A stretch of DNA of 64,000 nt, taken from NCBI GenBank assembly GCA_041674745.1, contig JBAYVD010000008.1, positions 1 through 64,000 on the forward strand, written 5' to 3'. Both the position numbers and the translations under genes were made by a program. Shown piece after piece: positions 33,040 through 41,926 of this stretch. The notes under the pieces were generated by a model. That model did no database searches. It worked only from the letters and a program-made list of their open reading frames with translations, and had not been told where the DNA came from. The DNA is from UBA2040 sp041674745. Lineage in GTDB: Bacteria > Bacteroidota > Bacteroidia > Flavobacteriales_D > Crocinitomicaceae. How positions within the stretch are numbered: position 1 is the first letter of the stretch; every line of letters starts with the position of its first letter.

Positions 33040-34371
33040 ATGAGAATTAGCTTCAAATATCTCAGTGCCTTGGGTATTGTTTTTTTATTCTCTTGTGGGA
33101 ATTCAAAACATGTGGCGAATTTGCAGGATGTCCAGGATCCAAAGCCCCAAGTTGTTAGCGTTCAGTTACCAAAATCGAAGGAAAGTACGTATGCTTATTC
33201 ACAAGTAGAACCGAGTATTGCCATTCACCCAACGGATCCAAACATTCAGATAGCGGGTAGTGTTTTGGATGATTATTACTATTCAAAAGATGGCGGAAAA
33301 ACATGGACCAGCCAAACTTTGAAAAGTACGTACGGCGTTTTCGGAGATCCAGTTTTGCTTTTTGACTTTACTGGTCGTGCGTTTTATTTTCATTTGGCTT
33401 CGTTCAAGGAAACCACTCATTTGGATCGGATAGTTTGTCAATACAGTGATCAATTGGACGGACAATTTTCTAACGGTAGTTTTCCTGCGCCCAATGGAAC
33501 GAAAGTTCAAGACAAACATTGGATTTGTGTCAATCCAGCCAACAATCATTTGTACATGACTTGGACACAGTTCGATGCGTACAACAGTAAAAAACCAACC
33601 GATTCCTCGTACATCTTTTTCTCCAAATCAATGGACCAAGGGCTTTCGTGGTCCAATCCAAAACGCATTTCAAAACACGGAGGCGATTGCTTGGATGATG
33701 ACAATACGGTAGAAGGCGCTGTTCCAACTATGGGAACAAATGGAGAAATTTTTGTTACATGGGCTGGACCGAATGGATTGGTCTACCAAAAATCAATCGA
33801 CCAAGGCGAAACGTGGTTGGTCGAAGAAAAATTCATTGGAACCCAAGTTGGCGGATGGACGCTTAAAATTCCGGCTGTCAACCGCGCGAATGGCATGCCC
33901 GTTCTCAAAAGTGATTTGAGTAATGGACCCAATCGAGGGAATTTGTATTTGAATTGGTGCGACCAACGAAATGGGAAAAACAACACCGATGTATGGTTGG
34001 CAGTTTCCAAAAACAACGGAGAAACTTGGTCGGAACCCATCCGCGTCAATCAAGACCGAGGGAAAGCACATCAATTTTTCACGTGGATGACCGTGGATCA
34101 ATCTACTGGCCATCTTTATTTCGTTTATTACGATCGCCGAAATTCCAGAGGAAAGGAAACCGATGTATACGCTGCTTGTTCGAAAGATGGTGGAAAAACC
34201 TTTACGGAAACCCGCCTTACAGAAACACCATTTCAATCGAGTAAAAAGGTTTTCTTCGGGGATTATCTCAACATCGATGCGGTGAATGGTACCATTCGCG
34301 CTATATACCCAAGAATGGATGACCAAAAAATTTCCTTGTGGGTAGCTTTGTTGTCGGAACTGGATTTTTGA
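33040..34371 (+). CDS. BNR/Asp-box beta-propeller lipoprotein (sialidase-like fold)
   Basis: 443 aa. Lipobox region FLFSCGNSK, Cys near residue 19. Five Asp-box motifs: SKDGGKTWTSQ, SMDQGLSWSNP, SIDQGETWLVE, SKNNGETWSEP and SKDGGKTFTET, the mark of six-bladed sialidase-type propellers. The catalytic Arg triad of true sialidases cannot be confirmed by eye, so exo-sialidase activity is uncertain. Probably anchored in the outer membrane. It starts immediately after the M61 peptidase stop. Confidence 0.82.
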   Translation: MRISFKYLSALGIVFLFSCGNSKHVANLQDVQDPKPQVVSVQLPKSKESTYAYSQVEPSIAIHPTDPNIQIAGSVLDDYYYSKDGGKTWTSQTLKSTYGVFGDPVLLFDFTGRAFYFHLASFKETTHLDRIVCQYSDQLDGQFSNGSFPAPNGTKVQDKHWICVNPANNHLYMTWTQFDAYNSKKPTDSSYIFFSKSMDQGLSWSNPKRISKHGGDCLDDDNTVEGAVPTMGTNGEIFVTWAGPNGLVYQKSIDQGETWLVEEKFIGTQVGGWTLKIPAVNRANGMPVLKSDLSNGPNRGNLYLNWCDQRNGKNNTDVWLAVSKNNGETWSEPIRVNQDRGKAHQFFTWMTVDQSTGHLYFVYYDRRNSRGKETDVYAACSKDGGKTFTETRLTETPFQSSKKVFFGDYLNIDAVNGTIRAIYPRMDDQKISLWVALLSELDF

Positions 34372-34396
34372 TTGTAAAGAGAATTCTTCATAAAAT

Positions 34397-34822
34397 ATGG
34401 AAATTACCAACCAAATAACCGACTATATTTCATCTTTTACTGAACCAAAACAAAGTGATTTACGCACCTTGCACAATCTGATTCTGGAGATAAAACCCAA
34501 CAGTAAATTGTGGTTTTTAGATGGTAAAAACGCCGAAGGAAAAATTGTCTCCAATCCCAACATCGGTTATGGAAATCACACCCTTCATTATGCGAATGGG
34601 AAAACGCGCGAGTTTTATCGAATTGGTTTGAGTGCCAACACCACCGGCGTTTCAGTTTACATCATGGGAATAGAAGACAAAAACTACTTGCCACAAACTT
34701 TTGGAAAAATCATCGGAAAGACAAGTGTGACAAGCTATTGCATTAAATTTAAATCGCTGAAGGATGTAAATCTTGCTATTTTAAAGACTGCCATTCGAAA
34801 TGGATTCGAAGACTTTATATGA
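34397..34822 (+). CDS. DUF1801 domain protein
   Basis: 141 aa. The pattern matches DUF1801 (YdhG/YobT-like): N-terminal helix IxDYISSFTEPKQSDLRTLHNLILE, central GYGNHTLHYANGKTREFYRIGL, and YCIKFKSLKDVNLAILKTAI at the end. Small cytoplasmic alpha/beta protein of unknown function. It follows the BNR gene by 25 bases and may be the last gene of that transcript. Confidence 0.75.
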   Translation: MEITNQITDYISSFTEPKQSDLRTLHNLILEIKPNSKLWFLDGKNAEGKIVSNPNIGYGNHTLHYANGKTREFYRIGLSANTTGVSVYIMGIEDKNYLPQTFGKIIGKTSVTSYCIKFKSLKDVNLAILKTAIRNGFEDFI

Positions 34823-34873
34823 ATTAAAACGACATTAAAAGGAGTTCTATAAATTGATTCATTTTATGACTAC

Positions 34874-35347
34874 TCAGCTCATTCGTCTTATCACTTCCTC
34901 ATTTCCTAGAAATTCTTTCAAAAGATACTCCGTTTCAAACAATTCAAAATCGGCAAAATCAAAACCAGGAGCGACGGTGCACGAAACGAGTGAAAATGCA
35001 TTGGGTTCGTCCAACGAACTGCCGAAAATTGTGTTGGCAGGCACGAGCAATTGTGGGGCCTCTCCCCTTTCCAAATTCAAACCCACTTTTTGGATTTGGT
35101 GTCCCTTTTCTTTGGACAAAGTATGCACTGAAAGTGGACTTCCATCGTGGAAATACCAGATTTCATCACTTTTTATGCGATGAAATCGTGAAATATTATC
35201 CGAAGTGATCAAAAAATAGATGGCCGTCATCAAATTGCGATTGTCTATTTCAGCTGAACTTCGGTACGTTTCTTTGTAATATCCACCTTCTGGATGCGGC
35301 AATAGATTCAATTGCTCAATGTATTCTTGTGCTTTTTGCGGAATCAT
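34874..35347 (-). CDS. Cupin domain protein, DUF985 family
   Basis: 157 aa. Signature HPEGGYYKETYRSS near residue 18 and the cupin strand SRFHRIKSDEIWYFHDGSPL near 54, then PANTIFGSSL and CTVAPGFDFADFEL; these are the DUF985 hallmarks. A small metal-binding beta barrel is expected; substrate unknown. The start lies 2 bases after the stop of the outer-membrane protein gene, so both are in one operon. Confidence 0.85.
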   Translation of the reverse strand: MIPQKAQEYIEQLNLLPHPEGGYYKETYRSSAEIDNRNLMTAIYFLITSDNISRFHRIKSDEIWYFHDGSPLSVHTLSKEKGHQIQKVGLNLERGEAPQLLVPANTIFGSSLDEPNAFSLVSCTVAPGFDFADFELFETEYLLKEFLGNEEVIRRMS

Positions 35348-35349
35348 TC

Positions 35350-36126
35350 TTATTCAATTGGTCCTTTTAACGGTTGATTGCCCTTGTTTCGAATGGTTGG
35401 AAAATAAAATCGGAGATCAACGGTAAAAAAAGGAGACCGTTGATCGTACACCACAGCGCTTGCAAAATCCGAATTGGCATAGGAATAATGCGCTACATAC
35501 GCAAAAAGTGGTGTCAAAGGAATGTGTGCGGAACCACCGAGGTAAAAAGTACCCGATTTTTCACTGGCAAATTCAAAACCCAACTGAGCATTGATATTAA
35601 AATTAAATTTTCGGTAAGCAATTCCTCCCAAAGTAAAAGCATTCTTGCCCTCTTTAAAAAGCACCCCAACACTGGAGGGTTTGTAAATGGCAGAAACTCC
35701 CAATCCAGCATTTGCGAAAAATTTATTTGTTAATTGAATGAAAACCAAACCATTTACGGGTAATTCAAACGTGGTAAAAGAAAAATCCTTGTTGAAAGCT
35801 AGCCCGCTGTCAGGAACTGAAACGGTCAAATCATAATACCGTTTTGACAAGTTCAAGCCTGTTTCCACACCCAACGATTTCGTGTACCGCTTCCGGATAA
35901 TTCCACCAAAGGAAAAGCCATTTTTTTGATAGATGGAAGAAGTCAGTGTATCGTTGAAAACGGTATTTAATTTTTGCTCAGAAAATTTATTGGGAATTAA
36001 ACCTCTCAACTGCAGAGCAAAGTAGGTCGGGTATTTCTCGCGTTTCTCCTTTACCTCATTCAATACTTGGCCAAAAGCGACCAACTGAAAGCAAAAAAAG
36101 ATAAATAGTGAAATGACGGATTTCAT
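35350..36126 (-). CDS. Outer-membrane beta-barrel protein
   Basis: 258 aa. Signal peptide MKSVISLFIFFCFQLVAFG. The rest is a succession of amphipathic beta strands with aromatic belts (SFGGIIRKRYTKSLGVETGL, FFANAGLGVSAIY, LGFEFASEKSGTFYLGGSA, SPFFTVDLRFYFP) and a C-terminal aromatic strand, consistent with an 8-10-strand barrel of the PorT-like/OmpA-like group. Ligand unknown. Confidence 0.78.
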   Translation of the reverse strand: MKSVISLFIFFCFQLVAFGQVLNEVKEKREKYPTYFALQLRGLIPNKFSEQKLNTVFNDTLTSSIYQKNGFSFGGIIRKRYTKSLGVETGLNLSKRYYDLTVSVPDSGLAFNKDFSFTTFELPVNGLVFIQLTNKFFANAGLGVSAIYKPSSVGVLFKEGKNAFTLGGIAYRKFNFNINAQLGFEFASEKSGTFYLGGSAHIPLTPLFAYVAHYSYANSDFASAVVYDQRSPFFTVDLRFYFPTIRNKGNQPLKGPIE

Positions 36127-36178
36127 GAAGTTATTTTTTGTTGAATATAAAAAAATAAGTCAATGCATGCATACCAAC

Positions 36179-36574
36179 TTATTCATGTGTCGAAATAGTT
36201 GATTCAGCGAGCTTTTTTTGTGCTTGGCAATAACCCATCGTCGCAAGTAGCAAGACGATAAAGGAAAAAGTCAACAAGCCCCAACGCAAACCACGATGCG
36301 GAATAATTGGCTTTTTATGCAAGGCTTCAACTGCATAATTTATTTTCTCTACCTTTTTAAAGTCGTTGGCGTGAATACCATAAAGACTATACAGTTTGCC
36401 TCGCTTTTCTTCTTCCCCTTTTTCGAACCAGATTTTGGATTCTACCAATTTCCCTTCGAAACTAATGGCACGATTGCTATCCGCAAAACGAAAAACGACA
36501 TAATTCTTGTTTTCGGGATGTTGCACGTAATTTACGAATCCCAAATCAATGGTATGATCTACTGGGTTCTCCAT
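36179..36574 (-). CDS. Small membrane protein of unknown function
   Basis: 131 aa from the ATG at 36574 (MENPVDHTIDLGFVNYV); a longer frame to 36616 exists but reads back into the nitroreductase C-terminus. The first 85 residues form a soluble beta-rich region (NYVVFRFADSNRAISFEGKL). A single hydrophobic helix (WGLLTFSFIVLLLATMGYC) lies near residue 98, then a short tail. It overlaps the nitroreductase gene by 16 bases and is therefore translationally linked to it. Confidence 0.65.
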   Translation of the reverse strand: MENPVDHTIDLGFVNYVQHPENKNYVVFRFADSNRAISFEGKLVESKIWFEKGEEEKRGKLYSLYGIHANDFKKVEKINYAVEALHKKPIIPHRGLRWGLLTFSFIVLLLATMGYCQAQKKLAESTISTHE

Positions 36575-37146
36575 TCCGTCAAGTATTCGATGGGTTTGCG
36601 CTGACCTTTTGGCCATTCACCTGCTGGGTAGCCGAGGTAAAACAATCCCAAACATTTGTCTTTTTCACCCAAATTAAAGTAATCTTTTGCTTGTTGACTG
36701 TTTAGCACGCCTGGCGTTGCCCAAAATCCACCCAAACCGTAAGCTGTACAAGTCAGGTGCATATTTTGAACTGCACAGGCAACGGCAAGCATTTCATCTT
36801 GTTCTGGGATTTTTTCAGCAGCTTGTCGTTCCATGCAAATCGCAACGACCGCAGAACTAATCAATGGACGGTTGGTCATTTTAGAAATTTTCAACTCGCT
36901 TTGATTTTCAACTGGTGTGATTTCTTTATAGGTTTTCACCAAAAAATCACTCAGACTTTTCAGCGCATCATCCGTCATCACTTTGAAGCGCCAAGGCTGC
37001 GTATTGCCATGTGTTGGTGCCCAAATGGCATTGTTCAACAACAACTCGATTTGTTCGCGGTGAACTTTTCGATCACTAAACATTTCTGGGTAAATCGTTC
37101 TGCGATTCTTAATCACTTCTGTGATTTCAGAAAGATTGTATTTCAT
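36559..37146 (-). CDS. Nitroreductase family FMN enzyme
   Basis: 195 aa. FMN-binding pattern: IKNRRTIYPEMF near residue 13 (Arg-Arg contact), NNAIWAPTHGNTQPWRFKVM near 38 (Asn-x-Gln-Pro-Trp), GLGGFWATPG near 137, and LFYLGYPAGEWPKGQRKP at the C-terminus. The short YdjA-like form. It uses NAD(P)H to reduce nitro or quinone compounds in vitro; the physiological substrate is unknown. It lies 5 bases downstream of the tatA stop, in the same operon. Confidence 0.9.
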   Translation of the reverse strand: MKYNLSEITEVIKNRRTIYPEMFSDRKVHREQIELLLNNAIWAPTHGNTQPWRFKVMTDDALKSLSDFLVKTYKEITPVENQSELKISKMTNRPLISSAVVAICMERQAAEKIPEQDEMLAVACAVQNMHLTCTAYGLGGFWATPGVLNSQQAKDYFNLGEKDKCLGLFYLGYPAGEWPKGQRKPIEYLTEWRTQ

Positions 37147-37151
37147 GGGAA

Positions 37152-37574
37152 TTATTTTTCGGGTTCTGTAACGGTGGGTTCAATCGTTTCTGGCGGAACT
37201 ACCTCTACTTTTGGTTCGACCACGCCTGGTTCAACCGTTTCTTCTGGAAGTTTCGGAAGGGGTCTTGGTTGCGAATAAGGTCGTCGTGTTTCATCCATCG
37301 CTTGATTGACATCTATTGCCATCTGATCCAATGGTTTTCGAATATCATCGGCTGTTTCACGAATGATTCCCGTCAAATTCAAATCTTTTTTAATGTCCAA
37401 TCCTGATTTTTTGATTTCATTTTGCACATCTTGAGAGGCATCCTTGATTTGGCGCATGGTTTTACCCAAGGTTTGCGCAATACCAGGAATGCTTTTCGAA
37501 CCAAAGAAAATCAATATAAAAACAAGGATTAAAACTACCTCTGAACCGCCGATGTCATTTAAGAATAAAAGCAT
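37152..37574 (-). CDS. tatA: Twin-arginine translocase subunit TatA/TatE family
   Basis: 140 aa. N-terminal hydrophobic helix (SEVVLILVFILIFFG, residues 10-24), FG-SKSIPGIAQTLGK hinge and the amphipathic helix TMRQIKDASQDVQNEI, the TatA plan. It has a longer than usual Pro/Glu/Val-rich C-terminal tail (about 95-140). Forms the pore for folded Tat substrates; no tatC in the window. An exact -7 box ends only four bases before the ATG (see finding). Confidence 0.85.
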   Translation of the reverse strand: MLLFLNDIGGSEVVLILVFILIFFGSKSIPGIAQTLGKTMRQIKDASQDVQNEIKKSGLDIKKDLNLTGIIRETADDIRKPLDQMAIDVNQAMDETRRPYSQPRPLPKLPEETVEPGVVEPKVEVVPPETIEPTVTEPEK

Positions 37575-37578
37575 GCTG

Positions 37579-37586
37579 CAAATTTA
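37579..37586 (-). promoter_or_regulatory. -7 box abutting the tatA start codon
   Basis: The minus strand reads TAAATTTG then CAGC-ATG. The box ends four bases before the start codon, so transcription should begin at or next to the ATG. Confidence 0.5.
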
Positions 37587-37593
37587 CCAATAA

Positions 37594-37726
37594 GTTACAA
37601 GTTGTGCGTTACAAGTATCAAGTTTTATCCAACCTTTCACTTGCAACTTTGAATTGCCCAGCAAGAACTAGCAACTCGCAACTTGCAACTCGCAACTTGT
37701 AACTCGCAACTCGTAACTCGTAACTA
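37594..37726. repeat. 7-nt G(C/T)AACT(C/T) tandem array with an inverted partner
   Basis: Eight heptamers in strict register at 37671-37726 (GCAACTC, GCAACTT, GCAACTC, GCAACTT, GTAACTC, GCAACTC, GTAACTC, GTAACTA), ending 10 bases before the AAA gene stop. Opposite-orientation words (GTTACAAGT at 37594-37602) face them, and ACTTGTAAC at 37695-37703 is the exact inverse, so a long hairpin is possible. There is no gene in the 162-bp gap. Confidence 0.8.
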
Positions 37727-37736
37727 GCTACATATA

Positions 37737-39212
37737 TCAATTCCCTTTAAAAAAATCCTCTTCCGAAAAAATCGAACCCACCAAATCTTTGAACTGAGCT
37801 CCTTTAACCAAATGATTACGAAGCAACAGCGAATGCTCCGCCATGCCGTACAAGGCAAACTCCATTTCCAACAACAAGTCTTCCCCTTTCAATTCGGGAT
37901 GAATGGTTTTTACAAAATTCTCCAACCCGACTACACTTTTCAATGCTTTTTCATAGTTTACTTTTGAATCAGTCAACAAAACATCGACATGATTTCCACT
38001 TGAAAACCAATCCTGAACGGGTTGCATAGGATTTCTATCACCCTGTTTTTTTAACATTTTTGGATTCGGGTAATTCAACAAATATTCTTCTTTTATAGCC
38101 GAAGAAACCAAATGTTGCGCAACGGCACCCGCTCCTTCCTGTTCGCCTTCGTACACCAATTCAACTTTTCCATTGATCGCAGGCAAAACACCTTGCAAAT
38201 CGCTGATACGAGCAAAACCTTTTTTCTCCTTGTTGACCAACATTCTTCTTTCGATGGTACTTACCAACGCCTCGTATGCCGAAATCGTCAATCGGGCTGA
38301 AACACCGCTTTTGGCATCCACAAACTCGCTGCTTCTCGCCATAAACGCCAACCGTTCAATTAACGTGGCTATTTTGTCTGGGACAACAATCGTATCTCGT
38401 TGCTCCTTCGTTAATTTCGCTTCTTGTGCCGTGATTTTTTTACCGATATGAATGTCGGTTGGGTAATGCGTTAAAATTTGACTACCAATTCGATCTTTCA
38501 AGGGTGTAATAATACTACCACGATTGGTGTAATCTTCTGGATTCGCTGTAAACACAAACTTCATGTCCAATGGAATACGCAATTGATACCCACGAATTTG
38601 CACATCGCCTTCTTGAAGTATGTTGAACAAAGCCACTTGAATTCTCGCTTGCAAATCAGGCAATTCATTGATTACAAAAATGCAACGATTACTTCTGGGT
38701 ATGATTCCGTAATGGATAACACGATAATCTGAGTAGGACAATTTCAAATTGGCGGCTTTGATTGGGTCAATGTCACCAATCAAATCGGCTACAGAAACGT
38801 CTGGAGTGGCTAATTTCTCTACATAGCGTTGATCGCGGTGTAACCAAGCAATGGGTGTTTTATCTCCCAATTCAGCTATTTTTTCTTTCCCAAATTGAGA
38901 AATGGGCGCCAACGGATCGTCGTTGAGTTCGGAACCTTCAATAATCGGCGTGTATTCGTCCAATAAACCCGTTAATTGACGGGCAATTCTTGTTTTCGCT
39001 TGGCCCCGAAGTCCCAATAAATTCATGTTATGACCGGAAAGAATCGCTCTTTCGATGTCTGGAATCACCGTGTCTTCATACCCGATTATTCCTTCAAAAA
39101 TGTCTTTTTTACTTTGTATCGCCGCAATCAAATTGTCTCTCATTTCCAATTGAATGGATTTGGATTGATAACCGCTTTTCTTTAATTCGCCAAGTGTTTG
39201 GGGTAATTTCAT
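37737..39212 (-). CDS. MoxR/ChlI-like AAA+ ATPase
   Basis: 491 aa. AAA+ core about 35-330. The Walker A-like sequence is GLRGQAKT (67-74), with Ala-Lys instead of Gly-Lys. The Walker B-like sequence is CIFVINELPDL (about 177-187), with Asn-Glu where Asp-Glu is usual. Sensor 1 region is FVFTANPEDYTN (219-230), then PLKDRIG. A helical lid and an extension follow. Overall like the Mg-chelatase I subunit/MoxR group, which works as a chaperone-like ATPase with VWA partners to insert metals or activate complexes. It is the second gene after the VWA gene, 5 bases apart. Confidence 0.82.
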   Translation of the reverse strand: MKLPQTLGELKKSGYQSKSIQLEMRDNLIAAIQSKKDIFEGIIGYEDTVIPDIERAILSGHNMNLLGLRGQAKTRIARQLTGLLDEYTPIIEGSELNDDPLAPISQFGKEKIAELGDKTPIAWLHRDQRYVEKLATPDVSVADLIGDIDPIKAANLKLSYSDYRVIHYGIIPRSNRCIFVINELPDLQARIQVALFNILQEGDVQIRGYQLRIPLDMKFVFTANPEDYTNRGSIITPLKDRIGSQILTHYPTDIHIGKKITAQEAKLTKEQRDTIVVPDKIATLIERLAFMARSSEFVDAKSGVSARLTISAYEALVSTIERRMLVNKEKKGFARISDLQGVLPAINGKVELVYEGEQEGAGAVAQHLVSSAIKEEYLLNYPNPKMLKKQGDRNPMQPVQDWFSSGNHVDVLLTDSKVNYEKALKSVVGLENFVKTIHPELKGEDLLLEMEFALYGMAEHSLLLRNHLVKGAQFKDLVGSIFSEEDFFKGN

Positions 39213-39217
39213 ATTTT

Positions 39218-40315
39218 TTATCTTCTAAAAGTTCTTTTTTTATTGCGTTCAAAATCTTCAAAAACAAATTCACCCAAGCCTTGAAGCGAGGTGTAAAATG
39301 CTTTTCCATTGTTCGCTTCGGTAAAATCATGCACGAATTCTTGCAAATAAGGATCGGATGCCACCATAAAGGTTGTTACAGGTATTTTCAATCGTCGAGC
39401 CGCTTTGGCCAAATTCAAACATTTGTGTAGTATTTTATCATCCAGGCCAAAACTGTTTTTGTAATATTTCCCATCTTCAATCAAGCATGTCGGTTTTCCA
39501 TCGGTAATCATGAAAATTTGCTTGTTCGCATTTTTTCGTCTTCTCAACAAATCCATGGCCAATTCCATTCCAGCAACGGTATTGGTATGATAAGGACCTA
39601 CGGTCAAATACGGTAAATCTTTTACTTCAATTTGCCAAGCATCGTCGCCAAAGACCAAGATATCCAAGGTGTCTTTTGGGTATTTACGTTGAATCAATTC
39701 TGCCAAAGCCATGGCTACTTTTTTGGCTGGTGTGATTCGATCTTCTCCATATAAAATCATGGAATGCGAAATGTCGATCATCAAAACCGTACTCATTTGC
39801 GTTTTGTACTCACTTTCACGGATGACCAAATCATTTTCCGTCATCGCAAACTCGCCGATTCCATTGTTGATCTGTGCCTGTTTCATGGATTCCAGCATGG
39901 CAATGTCTTGCATGGAATCACCAAACTGGTAACTTCGTGTATCGCTCGAAGCTTCGTCGCCGATTCCGCCAAAGCGTGAACCGTGATCGCCGCCTTTCCC
40001 TTTTTTAAGTTTTCCAAAAATGTGATCCAACGCTTGCTGACGAATACTTTGCTCCGTCTTGGCTGTGATTTTCATACCGCCTCCACCATCAGTTGGTTCT
40101 TTCAAATAACCACGGTCTTTCAATTCTTGAATAAAATCGCCAATACCGTATTCCGGCGTCGTCAATTTGTATTCTTTGTCCAGTTCAGTCAACCACGACA
40201 AAGCTTCATCTACTTCACCACTCGTGTACGTGAGCAGTTGTTTGAACAAATCAAACAATTTGTCAAAGGGTGATAATTCTTCGGGAACAAATTCTAAAAA
40301 TCGGTGACCAATCAT
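39218..40315 (-). CDS. VWA domain protein, partner of the MoxR-like ATPase
   Basis: 365 aa. N-terminal helical region (about 1-75), a Gly/Lys-rich linker (about 100-120), and a C-terminal von Willebrand A domain (about 170-360). The MIDAS metal site is complete: DISHS (181-185), a Thr in GPYHTNTVAGM and Asp in FMITDGKPT. No signal peptide or transmembrane helix, so cytoplasmic, unlike the membrane-anchored BatA/BatB proteins. Paired with the ATPase downstream in an operon, analogous to ChlI-ChlD or MoxR-VWA systems. Target unknown. Confidence 0.85.
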   Translation of the reverse strand: MIGHRFLEFVPEELSPFDKLFDLFKQLLTYTSGEVDEALSWLTELDKEYKLTTPEYGIGDFIQELKDRGYLKEPTDGGGGMKITAKTEQSIRQQALDHIFGKLKKGKGGDHGSRFGGIGDEASSDTRSYQFGDSMQDIAMLESMKQAQINNGIGEFAMTENDLVIRESEYKTQMSTVLMIDISHSMILYGEDRITPAKKVAMALAELIQRKYPKDTLDILVFGDDAWQIEVKDLPYLTVGPYHTNTVAGMELAMDLLRRRKNANKQIFMITDGKPTCLIEDGKYYKNSFGLDDKILHKCLNLAKAARRLKIPVTTFMVASDPYLQEFVHDFTEANNGKAFYTSLQGLGEFVFEDFERNKKRTFRR

Positions 40316-40490
40316 ACTTTTCTAAACAGATGTGGAAAGGTAATTGTTTTGAGTCGACGATGAAAAGTAGATTTTTTTGTTTAACGTTTTTTGGGTGCGA
40401 CTAGCCACTCAATTTTTGAAAATCCTGTTTTTTTGCTTCAAATGCCGGGCTATTCAAGTGTTGCATTCTAAGGATTTCCTTATATTTGCG

Positions 40491-40498
40491 CGTATTCA
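40491..40498 (+). promoter_or_regulatory. -7 box for the phosphohexomutase gene
   Basis: TATATTTG followed by GCGC, an exact match. It lies inside the longest open frame and 13 bases before the TTG at 40512, which relocates the start. Confidence 0.6.
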
Positions 40499-40511
40499 AA
40501 AACACATTGAT

Positions 40512-41921
40512 TTGACAACAAAAATAAAATTTGGTACTGACGGCTGGAGAGCCATTATCGCAGAAGATTTTACGACTGAAAACGTAGCCCGTGTATCGTT
40601 GGCAACCGCCATTTGGGTAAAGAAAAATTTTGAAAACCCAAGTATCGTTATCGGTCACGATTGCCGTTTTGCCGGTAAATTGTTCATGGACGTGGCTTCA
40701 AAAGTGTACGTTAGTCAAGGTGTAAAAGTTTTGATGGCGACAGACATGGTTTCTACGCCAATGGTTTCGTTGGTAACCAAACAGTTGGGCGCTTCGTTGG
40801 GCGTTGTTTTAACGGCTAGTCACAATCCTCCAAGCTACAACGGATACAAATTAAAAGCACATTACGGTGGACCACTTTCGCCCGAATTGGTGCAAGAAAT
40901 AGAAGATATTATTCCAGATGCACACGAATTGAATCTAGATAGCATTTCATTGGAAGAAGCTACAAAATCAGGCTTACTTGAAATGCATGACATGGAAACA
41001 CGCTATGTGGATCACGTGAAGGCCAATTTTGATTTGGATGCCATCAGCAAAAGTGGTCTAAATTTGATGTACGATGCGATGTATGGTGCTGGACAAAAAG
41101 TGATGCCGAGAATCTTGCCGAACGTAAAATTGATGCACTGCGAAATGAATCCTTCGTTTTACGGACAAGCACCAGAGCCGATCGCAAAAAACTTACAAGA
41201 ATTAGAAAATTTCATCAAATTAAACGGAAACATTGATTGCGCTTTGGCAACCGATGGGGATGCCGATAGAATTGGTTTATACAGCGGAAAAGGTGAGTTC
41301 ATCGATTCGCACCACATTATTTTGTTGTTGGTGCATTATTTGGTGAAGTACAAACACATGACGGGAAAAGTAGCGACTGCTTTCAGTGCTACGCCACGCG
41401 TTAAAGTAATGGCCGAGCATTACAAATTGCCTTATGAAGTGGTGAAAATTGGATTCAAATACATCGCTGGAATCATGGTAGCCGAAGATGTTTTATTGGG
41501 CGGTGAAGAATCGGGCGGTATTGCGGTGAAAGGTCATATTCCAGAACGAGACGGAATTTGGATGGGATTAATCGTTTGGGAATACATGGCAAAATCTGGA
41601 AAATCATTGGATGATTTGATCGCAGAAGTGTATGAGATTGTGGGCAAATTCGCCTTCGAAAGAAACGATTTACACATTACCGAGGACTTGAAGCAAAGTA
41701 TTGTAGCGAATTGTAATTCAAATGCTTATACATCATTTGGGGAATACAAAGTACGCAACGTAGAAACCATTGACGGATTTAAATTCTTCTTTGACGACGA
41801 CCGTTGGATGATGATTCGAGCTTCAGGAACGGAACCTGTTTTGAGAACGTATGCAGAGGCTCCGACCTTGGAAGAGGTTCGAAAAATATTGGCCATGACC
41901 GAACAAACCATTTGTAAATAA
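40512..41921 (+). CDS. Phosphoglucomutase/phosphomannomutase family enzyme
   Basis: 469 aa if started at TTG 40512 (reads TTKIKFGTDGWRAIIAEDF). The open frame extends to 40377, but the promoter box at 40491 and the family N-terminus argue for the TTG; ATT at 40506 is an alternative. Motifs: catalytic phosphoserine loop LTASHNPPSYNGYK; metal loop ATDGDADRIG; sugar loop GGEESGGI; and phosphate loop RASGTEPVLRTYAEA. It interconverts hexose 1- and 6-phosphates; sugar specificity is not clear. aroC begins 5 bases after its stop. Confidence 0.9.
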   Translation: MTTKIKFGTDGWRAIIAEDFTTENVARVSLATAIWVKKNFENPSIVIGHDCRFAGKLFMDVASKVYVSQGVKVLMATDMVSTPMVSLVTKQLGASLGVVLTASHNPPSYNGYKLKAHYGGPLSPELVQEIEDIIPDAHELNLDSISLEEATKSGLLEMHDMETRYVDHVKANFDLDAISKSGLNLMYDAMYGAGQKVMPRILPNVKLMHCEMNPSFYGQAPEPIAKNLQELENFIKLNGNIDCALATDGDADRIGLYSGKGEFIDSHHIILLLVHYLVKYKHMTGKVATAFSATPRVKVMAEHYKLPYEVVKIGFKYIAGIMVAEDVLLGGEESGGIAVKGHIPERDGIWMGLIVWEYMAKSGKSLDDLIAEVYEIVGKFAFERNDLHITEDLKQSIVANCNSNAYTSFGEYKVRNVETIDGFKFFFDDDRWMMIRASGTEPVLRTYAEAPTLEEVRKILAMTEQTICK

Positions 41922-41926
41922 CATTT

